Of a stretch of DNA of 64,000 bases, positions 33,241-40,698 are shown piece after piece. The stretch's first letter is position 1. The number at the start of each line of letters is the position of its first letter. The position numbers and the translations under genes are program-made. Source of the stretch: CAKVON01 sp902475665 (GTDB taxonomy: Bacteria > Actinomycetota > Coriobacteriia > Coriobacteriales > Atopobiaceae); contig JAWQCY010000001.1 of the NCBI GenBank assembly GCA_036321795.1, positions 124,001 through 188,000 on the forward strand. Direction: 5' to 3'. The notes under the pieces are model-generated. The model had not been told where the DNA came from. It made no database searches and saw only the letters and a program-made list of their open reading frames with translations.

Positions 33241-34944
33241 TTGCTGTACAACGATCCGAAGACCTTCCGCGAGGACATGCTCAAGGGCTACGTCGCCGCC
33301 TATCCCGACTACGTTGTCGAGGTTCCCGGTGGCGTCGCGCGCGCGACCAAGATGCCCGAGGGCAAGATCGCCGTCATCAACGGTGGCGGCTCCGGCCACT
33401 ACCCCGCGTTCTGCGGCATCATCGGTGACGGCTTCATGGACGCCACCGTCGTCGGCAACGTCTTCACCTCGCCCTCGACCGAGGACGTCCTGGGCGTCGC
33501 CCGCTCCGTCGACCAGGGCACGGGCATCTTCATCGTCGGCGGCAACTATGCCGGCGACAAGATGAACTTCAACATGGCCCGCGACCGCCTCGTCGCCGAC
33601 GGCGTCGACTGCCGCACCTTCTACATCACCGACGACGTTGCCGCCGCCAAGCCCGAGGAGGCCGAGAAGCGCCGCGGCAACGTCGGCACCTTCACCGTCT
33701 TCAAGACCGCAGGTGCCGCCGCGGCCGACGGCGTCTCCTTCGACGAGCTGGTCCGCATCACCGAGAAGGCCAACGACCGCACCCGCACCATGTCTATGGG
33801 CTTCCGCGGCTGCACCCTGCCCGGCGAGCCCGAGCCGCTGTTCCACGTGCCTGCGGGCAAGATGGAGGTCGGCCAGGGCATCCACGGCGAGCCCGGCGTC
33901 GGCGAGGACGACATGGCCAGTGCCGCCGAGGTCGCCCAGATCCTGGTCGACCGCGTCCTGGCAGAGGCCCCCGCGGACGACTCCAAGCGCATCGCCGTCA
34001 TCCTCGACGGCCTGGGCTCCACCAAGTACGAGGAGCTCTTCGTGGTCTGGGGCACTGTCCGCCAGCTGCTCGAGGACAAGGGCTACACCCTGGTCGAGCC
34101 GCAGGTCGGCGAATTCGTCACCTCGCTCGACATGGAGGGCATCGCCCTTTCCGTCGAGTACCTCGACGACGAGCTCGAGAAGTACTGGTGCGCCCCGTGC
34201 GACACCGCCTCGTTCCGCAAGGGCGACAGCTCCGTCGCCAAGGGCGAGCGCAAGGTCTACGCCGAGCTCTCCGAGCAGGTCGACACCTTCGAGGCCGGCT
34301 CCGCGGCCTCCGATGCCGCTGCCGACTACATCGTCGACGCCTTCGGCCGCATGAAGCAGGCCATCGCCGACGCCGAGGATGAGCTTGCCAAGATCGACGG
34401 CGTCGCCGGCGACGGCGACCACGGCCGTGGCATGGTCAAGGGCTCGACCTTCGCCTTCGAGGCCGCCAAGGCCGCTCGCGAGAAGGGCGCTGCGGCAGGC
34501 TCCGTCCTCAAGGAGGCCGGCAAGGCTTGGGCCGCCAAGGCCGGCGGTACCTCCGGCGTGCTGTGGGGCTCCGCGCTCGAGGCAGCCGGTGCCGTCGTCG
34601 GCGACCAGGCCGAGGGCTACGACGCCAAGGTCGCGGCTGACGCCGTGAAGGCCGCCTACGAGAAGATGCTCTCCCTGGGTGGCGCCCACCGCGGCGACAA
34701 GACCATGCTTGACTGCCTGATTCCGTTCGGTGAGGCCCTCGAGGCCGAGGCCGCCTCCGGCAAGTCCCTGCTCGAGGCTTGGACCGCTGCCGCCGAGGCC
34801 GCGCAGGAGGCCGCCGAGCAGACCGCCAACCTGGTTCCCAAGGTCGGCCGTGCCCGTCCGGCTGCCGAGCGTTCCCTGGGCACCCCCGATGCCGGCGCCA
34901 TCTCGATGGCCCTGTGCATCCGCACCGTCCTTCCTGAGGCCTAG
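33241..34944 (+). CDS. Fused DhaK-DhaL kinase (triokinase/erythrulose-kinase type)
   Basis: A 567-aa ATP-dependent kinase: a DhaK domain (1-335) with covalent-substrate H215 in GQGIHGEPG and a loop reading GGGSGHYPAF, and a C-terminal DhaL domain (about 360-567) with VAGDGDHGRGM and GGAHRGDKTMLDC. Single-chain DhaKL enzymes phosphorylate dihydroxyacetone or glyceraldehyde (triokinase); the GHYPAF wording recalls actinobacterial tetrulose kinases of the DerK type, from memory. The start is TTG 33241, with GAGGGGG 8 nt upstream, which removes an implausible 22-residue Gly/Ser head. It is probably cotranscribed with dhaKL upstream. Confidence 0.85.
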   Translation: MLYNDPKTFREDMLKGYVAAYPDYVVEVPGGVARATKMPEGKIAVINGGGSGHYPAFCGIIGDGFMDATVVGNVFTSPSTEDVLGVARSVDQGTGIFIVGGNYAGDKMNFNMARDRLVADGVDCRTFYITDDVAAAKPEEAEKRRGNVGTFTVFKTAGAAAADGVSFDELVRITEKANDRTRTMSMGFRGCTLPGEPEPLFHVPAGKMEVGQGIHGEPGVGEDDMASAAEVAQILVDRVLAEAPADDSKRIAVILDGLGSTKYEELFVVWGTVRQLLEDKGYTLVEPQVGEFVTSLDMEGIALSVEYLDDELEKYWCAPCDTASFRKGDSSVAKGERKVYAELSEQVDTFEAGSAASDAAADYIVDAFGRMKQAIADAEDELAKIDGVAGDGDHGRGMVKGSTFAFEAAKAAREKGAAAGSVLKEAGKAWAAKAGGTSGVLWGSALEAAGAVVGDQAEGYDAKVAADAVKAAYEKMLSLGGAHRGDKTMLDCLIPFGEALEAEAASGKSLLEAWTAAAEAAQEAAEQTANLVPKVGRARPAAERSLGTPDAGAISMALCIRTVLPEA

Positions 34945-34947
34945 GTT

Positions 34948-34958
34948 CTTCTCGAAAG
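34948..34958 (+). repeat. Variant copy of the dispersed CTTCTCG motif
   Basis: CTTCTCGAAAG lies 3 nt after the fused-kinase stop codon, before the large inverted repeat. Confidence 0.35.
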
Positions 34959-34977
34959 ACTGGGTTAGGTAGCACTT

Positions 34978-35018
34978 TTCCTACCGTCTGTGGACCACAA
35001 ATCCGCAGACGGTAGGAA
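34978..35018 (+). terminator. Large inverted repeat between kinase and PTS genes
   Basis: TTCCTACCGTCTGTGG (34978-34993) and CCGCAGACGGTAGGAA (35003-35018) pair over 16 bp with one G-U, across a 9-nt loop. There is no T-run after the stem. It probably ends the dha transcript or stabilises RNA ends. An AT-rich stretch with GGGTACCC (35062-35069) follows and should hold the EIIA promoter. Confidence 0.55.
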
Positions 35019-35124
35019 CAAAATTCGGATAATTGTTATAGGTATCATTAGAGTGTTTATCGGGTACCCACCAATTTGTGACCACTTTTGGGGCATCCGA
35101 CACAAGCGGAGGAAAGGGAGAAAA

Positions 35125-35595
35125 ATGGCTAACGCCGATACCGCTCTGTTCAAGCCCGAGCTCGTCTTCTTCGACATGGAGTGCAAGGACCGCGAGGACT
35201 TCTTCAACCAGCTCCACGACAAGCTCGATGCCATGGGCTACATCCAGGACACCTGGTTCGAGGGCATCACCACCCGCGAGAAGAACTATCCGACCGGCCT
35301 TCGTTGCGGCGCTGCCGAGATCGCCATCCCGCACACCGACCCGCAGCACCTCAAGAAGCCCTACATCGCCATCATCAAGCCGAAGACCCCCGTGCGCTTC
35401 GAGCACATGGCCGGCGTCGATGACGACGTCGATGCCGAGCTCATCATCAACCTCGGTGTCGAGCGCGACGGTGGTCAGGTTGCCGTCCTTCAGAACCTCA
35501 TGAACATCTTCATGAACGACGACGCCGTCAAGGACATCATGTCCCAGACGACCGCCGAGGGCCTGATCGAGTCCATCACCTCCCGTTTCGAGTAA
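35125..35595 (+). CDS. PTS EIIA component, fructose/galactitol type
   Basis: A 156-aa cytoplasmic phosphocarrier of the PTS EIIA-2 family. It takes phosphate from HPr on H70 in AAEIAIPHTDPQHLKK and passes it to EIIB. The segment KPYIAIIKPKTPVRFEHM is typical of galactitol-type (GatA) proteins. The start is ATG 35125 with GGAAAGGGAG upstream; reading the frame from 34990 would include the inverted repeat. EIIB follows after 84 nt and EIIC (GatC) is encoded 2.2 kb further on. Confidence 0.9.
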   Translation: MANADTALFKPELVFFDMECKDREDFFNQLHDKLDAMGYIQDTWFEGITTREKNYPTGLRCGAAEIAIPHTDPQHLKKPYIAIIKPKTPVRFEHMAGVDDDVDAELIINLGVERDGGQVAVLQNLMNIFMNDDAVKDIMSQTTAEGLIESITSRFE

Positions 35596-35679
35596 ACTGG
35601 GTTAGAGTTCTAGGCACTACGGCCCAAGCTAAGGCGCGGGCCTGGTAAATAGGGGTAGTTCTTATAAGGAGGATCTACT

Positions 35680-35982
35680 ATGACCGCTCACATCATCGTT
35701 GCCTGTGGCTCCGGCGTTGCCACCTCGCAGACCGTCGCCTCCAAGGTCGAGCGTCTGCTCAAGGCCGACGGCGCTGACGCCGACGTCGAGGCCGTCGACA
35801 TCAAGTCGCTGAAGCACGTCATCAAGAACGCCGACATCTACGTCTCCATCGTCAAGGACGACACCGACTGGGGCATCCCCGTGTTCAACGGCGTCTCCTT
35901 CCTCACCGGTGTTGGCCAGGACGCCGAGCTCAAGAAGCTCGAGGCCGCCATCGACGAGGTCAACGCCAAGAAGAGGGGCTAA
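35680..35982 (+). CDS. PTS EIIB component, galactitol type
   Basis: A 100-aa GatB-like protein. The phosphocysteine is C9 in HIIVACGSGVATS, the P-loop of lactose/galactitol-type EIIB. It receives phosphate from EIIA and donates it to the sugar bound by GatC. AAGGAGG lies 8 nt before the ATG. The transcript ends in the strong terminator at 36037-36073, so EIIA-EIIB form their own short operon, apart from gatC. Confidence 0.92.
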   Translation: MTAHIIVACGSGVATSQTVASKVERLLKADGADADVEAVDIKSLKHVIKNADIYVSIVKDDTDWGIPVFNGVSFLTGVGQDAELKKLEAAIDEVNAKKRG

Positions 35983-36036
35983 ACTAGTCCTTGGGTCTGC
36001 CGGGCGCTTCGCCTGGTGCTGACAGATGCATGACAG

Positions 36037-36073
36037 CATGGCCCGCATCGCAAGGTGCGGGCCATGTTCTATT
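36037..36073 (+). terminator. Terminator after EIIB
   Basis: A perfect 11-bp stem, CATGGCCCGCA (36037-36047) and TGCGGGCCATG (36056-36066), with an 8-nt loop and TTCTATT. Confidence 0.85.
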
Positions 36074-36092
36074 AACAGAGAGGGTTGTTCAC

Positions 36093-36629
36093 GTGGCCAA
36101 GCGCAAGAAGAAGGAGATCGTCCCCGGCAACGCTTCCAAGAAGCGCATGGAGGAGTCTCACAAGAAGCCCGAGAACAAGTTCGGCATCTCCAAGGGCGGA
36201 TGGTGGGCGTTGGTCGTCTGCGAGGCCGTGCTGCTCGTCGTCTGCTTCGTCACCGGCAACATCGTCTATGGCATCCCCGCCTTCGTACTCGCGATCTTCA
36301 TCGAGCACAACGGAATGGACGTCCTCCTCGAGGACTACAACAACATGCTCGAGGAACGTCGCCAGGCCATCGGCGTTGCCAAGGAGGGCATGAGCGACGA
36401 GGAGCGCAAGGAGTTCATGGAAGAGATGCGCCAGGCGCGCATCGCCAAGCGCCGCGAGAAGAAGGAGCGCAAGGAGGCCGAGGCCATGGGCCTCACCTAC
36501 GAGCAGTACCTCGAGGCCAAGCGCCTGGGGGAGGAGCGCGTCGAGCGTGACGCGGCTTCTCGGGGGTCGGCCGACGTTGACGGTTCGTCCGATCTCGACC
36601 ACTCTGATGTCGAGAAGGACAGCGAGTAG
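36093..36629 (+). CDS. Small membrane protein with charged coiled-coil tail, unknown function
   Basis: A 178-aa protein: a Lys-rich N-terminus (AKRKKKEIVPGNASKKR), two closely spaced hydrophobic segments (WWALVVCEAVLLVVCFVTG and IVYGIPAFVLAIFIEH), then a long Glu/Arg/Lys-rich helix (about 85-150), probably coiled coil, and an acidic end. The start is GTG 36093 with AGAGGG upstream. It has its own terminators on both sides, so it is an independent unit inserted in the sugar island. No family is recognised. Confidence 0.6.
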   Translation: MAKRKKKEIVPGNASKKRMEESHKKPENKFGISKGGWWALVVCEAVLLVVCFVTGNIVYGIPAFVLAIFIEHNGMDVLLEDYNNMLEERRQAIGVAKEGMSDEERKEFMEEMRQARIAKRREKKERKEAEAMGLTYEQYLEAKRLGEERVERDAASRGSADVDGSSDLDHSDVEKDSE

Positions 36630-36632
36630 ACG

Positions 36633-36669
36633 GCACTTCTCGGCATTCTGCCACGGCACTTCTCGACAG
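36633..36669 (+). repeat. Tandem pair of the dispersed motif
   Basis: GCACTTCTCGGCA (36633-36645) and GCACTTCTCGACAG (36656-36669) lie 10 bp apart, just after the stop of the 178-aa gene. This is the only tandem pair in the window. Confidence 0.55.
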
Positions 36670-36678
36670 CTCTATGCA

Positions 36679-36729
36679 TGTCCCCCTATTGCTCATTTTG
36701 GTCTAGAAGAGCAATTGGGGGACATTTTG
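36679..36729 (+). terminator. Terminator after the 178-aa gene
   Basis: TGTCCCCCTATTGCTC (36679-36694) pairs with GAGCAATTGGGGGACA (36709-36724) over 16 bp with one mismatch, followed by TTTT. The unusual length may reflect a mobile hairpin element. Confidence 0.75.
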
Positions 36730-36838
36730 CGCTCTAAACAAGCAATCGGCTGATTCATCGGCCGTTCGGAGGGCTACACTTGCCATAGCCCGATAACTCG
36801 GGTGAGCAATCAACTCTTTATGGAAGGGGAGTATGAGC

Positions 36839-37651
36839 ATGGCAACTGATTGGAAGCAGATTGGCGCCGTCAAGGAGGTCCAGGAGCTTGCCTACCTCAT
36901 GTGGGACAAGAACTGGGACGAGGCCAACGGTGGCAACATCACCTACCTGCTGACCGACGAGGAGGTCGCCGAGCTCGGTTACACCCCTGGCGACGGCCGT
37001 AAGGTCGACCTCGAGATCCCCGACGGCGTCCGTGGCAAGTACGTCCTGGTCACTGCCACCGGCTCCTACTTCCGCGAGCTGCGCGACGATCCCGATCACC
37101 TGCTGGGCATCTGCTACATCCCCGAGGAGGGCGACTACTACGAGATCGCCTATGGCCTGATCGACAACAAGCCCTCCTCTGAGTTCCCCGCGCACCTTGC
37201 CGCCCACGCCGCCCGTCTGGCCGTCGACCCCGAGCAGCGCGTCGTCATGCACAACCACGCCACCAACGTGCTTGCCATGACCCACGTCGGCCCCACCGAC
37301 GAGAAGGAGTTCACGCTTGCCCTTTGGAGGCTCATCCCCGAGGCCATCGTGCTCTTCCCCGAGGGCGTCGGCCTGGTGCCCTTCATGGTCTGCGGCACCC
37401 AGGAGATTGCTGACGCCACCCTCGAGAAGATGAAGGACTGCCGCTTCGTCGTCTGGCAGTACCACGGCGTCTTCTCCGTCGGCAAGTCCCTGCACGACGC
37501 GTTTGGCCTGCTCGAGACCGTCGACAAGGTCGCCGGCGTCTACATGGACATCCAGAAGAGCGGCAAGTACAACGGCGGCATCGACAACGATGGCCTGCGT
37601 GCCCTCTGCAAGCGCTTCGACCTCACCCCGCGTGCCGGTTACATCGACTAG
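36839..37651 (+). CDS. Class II aldolase, rhamnulose-1-phosphate aldolase (RhaD) type
   Basis: A 270-aa zinc aldolase. It follows E. coli RhaD segment by segment: NWDEANGGNITYLL (substrate Asn/Gly), ATGSYFRELRDDPDHLLGI, SSEFPAHLAAH (catalytic Glu), VVMHNHATNVLAMTH (zinc HxH) and WQYHGVFSVGKS (third zinc His). RhaD splits ketose-1-phosphates into DHAP and an aldehyde. No rhamnose isomerase or kinase is present, so the true substrate is probably the PTS product. ATG 36839 is chosen over 36833 because AAGGGGAG then has 7-nt spacing. It is monocistronic, with a strong terminator. Confidence 0.85.
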   Translation: MATDWKQIGAVKEVQELAYLMWDKNWDEANGGNITYLLTDEEVAELGYTPGDGRKVDLEIPDGVRGKYVLVTATGSYFRELRDDPDHLLGICYIPEEGDYYEIAYGLIDNKPSSEFPAHLAAHAARLAVDPEQRVVMHNHATNVLAMTHVGPTDEKEFTLALWRLIPEAIVLFPEGVGLVPFMVCGTQEIADATLEKMKDCRFVVWQYHGVFSVGKSLHDAFGLLETVDKVAGVYMDIQKSGKYNGGIDNDGLRALCKRFDLTPRAGYID

Positions 37652-37690
37652 CTTCTATGCTGGCTGGGCGCGTAGCGTCTGAATCAAAAG

Positions 37691-37729
37691 AGTCCCCGTA
37701 TCGTTTGTCAAGGTACGGGGACTTTTTTT
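37691..37729 (+). terminator. Terminator after the RhaD-type aldolase
   Basis: A perfect 10-bp stem, AGTCCCCGTA (37691-37700) and TACGGGGACT (37714-37723), with a 13-nt loop and a run of seven Ts. Confidence 0.95.
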
Positions 37730-38152
37730 CGGTAAATGGGAATCCAAGGAATATTTCTCAGAGTTCTAACGCGCAATCAAATAGTATTTCCTGCTGCGAA
37801 GCAGACATGGGACCACATCAGTGGATCTATTGGATGCGAATAAATGGTCCAACTGCTTGACCAAGTGAATGCAAAAACCGCAGGTAAATGACCTGAAAGC
37901 AAATTCAAGTAAAAGTGAAATAAAATATTAATTATAGCTATAGATTTTTGTTTGTGTATTTCACAATTGTTCAAATCTGCCTGCCGATGGAAAAATTAGT
38001 CCTTCGTCACAGATGTTCCATATGGAAACCGTGTTACTATCCATAAAGCACCATTTGGCTATTTGCCAATTGCTTTTGGTGTGAGCACCACCGTGGGAGA
38101 GAGAGCAAGTAAGTACTACTGCACTAATGCACATGGAGAAGGGAGTGCACTG
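37730..38152 (+). promoter_or_regulatory. AT-rich regulatory gap upstream of gatC
   Basis: A 423-bp stretch, strikingly AT-rich for this genome, with no credible gene. It holds an extended -10, TGTTACTAT (38032-38040), overlapped upstream by the 12-bp palindrome TTCCATATGGAA (38016-38027), a likely operator. TTTGGCTATTTGCCAA near 38050 is a second small inverted repeat downstream of the start. About 110 nt of leader precede the gatC ATG. The regulator could be the AraC protein encoded downstream or the GntR protein upstream. Confidence 0.55.
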
Positions 38153-39550
38153 ATGGATGCTTTGCTAGCTGTTGTTAACTACATCCTGGGATTCGGAGCC
38201 GCAGTCTTCGTCCCGCTGATCATGCTCGTTCTTGGACTCTGCGTTAAGATGAAGTTCTCTGACGCGTTCATCGCCGCCCTGACGCTCGGCGTCGCTTTCA
38301 CCGGCATGAACATGCTCACCGGCTTCATGACGGGCGCCATCCAGCCCGCTGCCGAGGGCCTCGCCACCAAGACCGGCGTTGTCCTCACCACCGTCGACAC
38401 TGGTTGGCCCGCGATGTCCGCCATCGCCTGGGCTTGGCCGTTCGGCGTCCTTTGCTTCCCGCTGCTCATCGTCATCAACGTCATCCTGCTGGCTACCAAC
38501 AAGACCAGCACCTTGAACGTTGACCTTTGGAACGTGTGGAACCTCCTGTTCACCTGCGTCCTCACCAACTACGCCTGCGAGGCCGCTGGCATGAGCGCTG
38601 GCATGGCCATGGCCATGGCCTTCATCGCCTCTGGCATCATGGTCGTCCTCGGCCTGAAGATCGGCGACGCCTGGGCTCCCACCGTCGAGCAGATCACCGG
38701 CATCCCCGGTGTCACCGTTCCTCACTCGATGACCTTCACGGCTGTCTTCCTGCTTCCGTTCGAGGTCATCATGGAGCACATCCCCGCGATCGAGAACAAC
38801 AAGGTCGACGCCAAGTGGCTCCGCGATCACCTGGGCATCTTCGGTGAGAACGCCGTCATGGGCCTCATCATCGGTGTCGTCCTGGGCGCCATCGCCTACT
38901 CTGACCTGCAGAAGGCCCTGACCCTTGGCATCCAGGCCGCCACCGCCATGCAGCTCTTCCCGATGGTCTCCAAGCTCTTCATGCAGGCCCTGTCGCCGAT
39001 CTCCGACGCCGTGGGCGAGTGGATGAAGTCCAAGTTCAACGACGGTCGTACCCTGTACATCGGCCTTGACTGGCCCATCGTCGCTGGCTCCAACGAGCTC
39101 TGGGTCACCACGATCCTGATCATCCCGTTCGAGATTCTCTTCGCGGTCCTGCTTGCCCCCATGGGCAACACCGTCCTGCCCTTCGCTGGCATCATCAACC
39201 TCTGCGTCGCCGTCCCGGCCCTGTTCATCGCCGGTGGCAACCTGATCAAGATGGTCATCCTGGGCATCATCGGCACCCCGCTGTACCTCATGGTCGCCTC
39301 CTCCTTCGCTGGCTACTGCACCAAGCTGGCCCAGACCTGGTCGCCCGACGCCCTTGCCAACATGGGCAGCAACCCCAGCATCACCTGGTCCACCCTCGAG
39401 TGCCCCGACTACCGCTGGGTCATCGTCAACGGCCTGTCTGGTCACCCCGTCGCCATCGCTCTCCTGATCGTCTGGCTTGCCGGCTTCGTCTGGCTCATGA
39501 AGGTCATGAAGCAGCGCAACGAGGTCATCAACAAGGAGCTCGGCCACTAA
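38153..39550 (+). CDS. PTS EIIC component, galactitol type (GatC)
   Basis: A 465-aa sugar permease of the galactitol PTS family, close in length to E. coli GatC (451 aa). About 10-12 hydrophobic segments; the N-terminal YILGFGAAVFVPLIMLVLGL and the later MQLFPMVSKLFMQALSPI and PFAGIINLCVAVPALFIAGGNLIKM look typical of GatC. It imports and phosphorylates a polyol or ketose with EIIA and EIIB encoded at 35 kb. The start is ATG 38153 with AAGGGAG 8 nt upstream. A terminator follows, so it is monocistronic. Confidence 0.9.
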   Translation: MDALLAVVNYILGFGAAVFVPLIMLVLGLCVKMKFSDAFIAALTLGVAFTGMNMLTGFMTGAIQPAAEGLATKTGVVLTTVDTGWPAMSAIAWAWPFGVLCFPLLIVINVILLATNKTSTLNVDLWNVWNLLFTCVLTNYACEAAGMSAGMAMAMAFIASGIMVVLGLKIGDAWAPTVEQITGIPGVTVPHSMTFTAVFLLPFEVIMEHIPAIENNKVDAKWLRDHLGIFGENAVMGLIIGVVLGAIAYSDLQKALTLGIQAATAMQLFPMVSKLFMQALSPISDAVGEWMKSKFNDGRTLYIGLDWPIVAGSNELWVTTILIIPFEILFAVLLAPMGNTVLPFAGIINLCVAVPALFIAGGNLIKMVILGIIGTPLYLMVASSFAGYCTKLAQTWSPDALANMGSNPSITWSTLECPDYRWVIVNGLSGHPVAIALLIVWLAGFVWLMKVMKQRNEVINKELGH

Positions 39551-39598
39551 ACCGAGGTCTGACTGACCGACTTGCTCAATACTCTCTCGTATTGTTTC

Positions 39599-39632
39599 AA
39601 AGGGCCTACCTCTACGGGGGTAGGCCCTTTTT
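39599..39632 (+). terminator. gatC terminator
   Basis: A 12-bp stem, AAAGGGCCTACC (39599-39610) and GGTAGGCCCTTT (39619-39630), with an 8-nt loop and a T-run. Confidence 0.93.
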
Positions 39633-39707
39633 CTGTATCAAAAATCGTCAGAATCTTGCACGTAGTATATTTGCGTGCATGCAGATAAGCACAGGTAAAC
39701 AAACCAA

Positions 39708-39733
39708 CAGCACTTCTCGACAGAGAAGTGCTG
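39708..39733 (+). repeat. Perfect hairpin form of the dispersed motif
   Basis: CAGCACTTCTC (39708-39718), loop GACA, GAGAAGTGCTG (39723-39733): the consensus GCACTTCTCGACAG followed by its own inverse, giving an 11-bp stem with a 4-nt loop. No T-run follows. It lies in the 306-bp gap between gatC and fucA, which otherwise holds the gatC terminator and the fucA promoter. Confidence 0.6.
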
Positions 39734-39801
39734 CGTAAACTAGGCGCGCAACATATGGATATAAAGCGGTATCCCGGAGGAATGAATTCGCACGGCGAGG
39801 G

Positions 39802-39810
39802 TGTTATCTT
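39802..39810 (+). promoter_or_regulatory. Extended -10 of the FucA-type aldolase gene
   Basis: TGTTATCTT is a TGn-extended -10, similar to TGTTACTAT at gatC, located 47 nt before the aldolase ATG. Confidence 0.45.
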
Positions 39811-39856
39811 GAACTCATCGGAGGAAGCACTTTGGCAACGATGAGAGGAAGTAACA

Positions 39857-40516
39857 ATGGCTGGTTACGACAACGTCCCTGATTACGAGATTCGCCGCCA
39901 GATCGTCGAGGTCGCCCAGATGATGAACCGCAAGGGCCTCGTCGGCACCTACGAGGGCAACATCTCCGTCCTCAAGGGCGACAAGGTCTACGAGACCCCG
40001 TCGGGCAACTCCAAGGAGCTGCTGACCGAGGGCAAGATCATCTGCGTCGACCGTCAGGGCAAGGTCCTCGAGGGCGAGCTTGCTCCCACCTCCGAGACCC
40101 CGATGCACACCATCTGCTACACCCTGCGTGACGATGTCCACTCGGTCGTCCACTGCCACGCCCCGTACTGCACCGCCTTTGCCCAGGCCTCCATGGAGTA
40201 CGACGACCCTGCGTCGCCCGAGTTCCAGATCCTATTCGGCAAGGTTCCCTGCCTGAAGTACGGCACCCCTGGCTCCCCCGAGATCATCGAGGAGCTCCCC
40301 AAGTACATCAAGGACTATGACGTCGTCTTCCTGGCCAACCACGGCGTCCTGGCCGTCGGCTCCACGCCGCTCGAGGCTTACAGCCGCATCATGTCCGTCG
40401 AGATGCTGCTCCAGGTCTACTTCATCCGTAAGATGCTCTTCCCGAACGTCGAGTGCGACCTGCCCGCCGACGAGATCGCCAAGCTCGCCAAGATGCACGA
40501 CGAGAAGCGTGGCTAA
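39857..40516 (+). CDS. Class II aldolase, L-fuculose-1-phosphate aldolase (FucA) type
   Basis: A 219-aa zinc aldolase of the FucA/AraD family. TYEGNISVL (Gly-Asn substrate loop), APTSETPMH (catalytic Glu), VVHCHAPYCTAFA (zinc HxH) and FLANHGVLAVG (third zinc His) are all present. It would release DHAP from a ketose-1-phosphate, or run the reverse aldol. It is the second class II aldolase of the island. GAGGAAG lies 6 nt before the ATG. It has its own promoter and terminator; no isomerase or kinase for fucose is present. Confidence 0.87.
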   Translation: MAGYDNVPDYEIRRQIVEVAQMMNRKGLVGTYEGNISVLKGDKVYETPSGNSKELLTEGKIICVDRQGKVLEGELAPTSETPMHTICYTLRDDVHSVVHCHAPYCTAFAQASMEYDDPASPEFQILFGKVPCLKYGTPGSPEIIEELPKYIKDYDVVFLANHGVLAVGSTPLEAYSRIMSVEMLLQVYFIRKMLFPNVECDLPADEIAKLAKMHDEKRG

Positions 40517-40552
40517 GCTAGGTTAGCGCCATTGGGCATTTGCCCTTACGAA

Positions 40553-40585
40553 TGCGGGGCCCAACCGACTTGGTTGGGCCCCGCA
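40553..40585 (+). terminator. Hairpin terminator after the FucA-type gene
   Basis: GCGGGGCCCAACC (40554-40566), loop GACTT, GGTTGGGCCCCGC (40572-40584): a perfect 13-bp stem, extended by a T-A pair. It lies between convergent genes; the T-tail is weak. Confidence 0.75.
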
Positions 40586-40663
40586 ACTTGTTGGGTCGAA
40601 AAATGTGACTCGCAGGCTACCGCCACAAATCGGCTTCTACCGAGAAGGACGGTCAAGCTCGAG

Positions 40664-40677
40664 GCACTTCTCGGCAG
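40664..40677 (+). repeat. Exact copy of dispersed GCACTTCTCGGCAG motif
   Basis: GCACTTCTCGGCAG lies in the gap between the convergent fucA and araC genes. About 30 bp upstream, CTTCTACCGAGAAG is a related small hairpin. Confidence 0.55.
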
Positions 40678-40698
40678 GGGACTGACGAGGATTTATCT

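Noticed and set aside
35125..35595. EIIA protein as the missing DhaM phosphodonor
   Set aside because: Its AAEIAIPHTDP motif is that of the fructose/galactitol EIIA family; DhaM carries a mannose-type EIIA and often HPr domains.
36839..37651. A dedicated rhamnose pathway
   Set aside because: RhaD-type aldolase is present, but rhamnose isomerase, rhamnulokinase and transporter are not, while a Gat-type PTS is.
37657..37860. 67-codon frame across the RhaD-type aldolase terminator
   Set aside because: It runs through a strong terminator, has no ribosome site and its composition is not protein-like.
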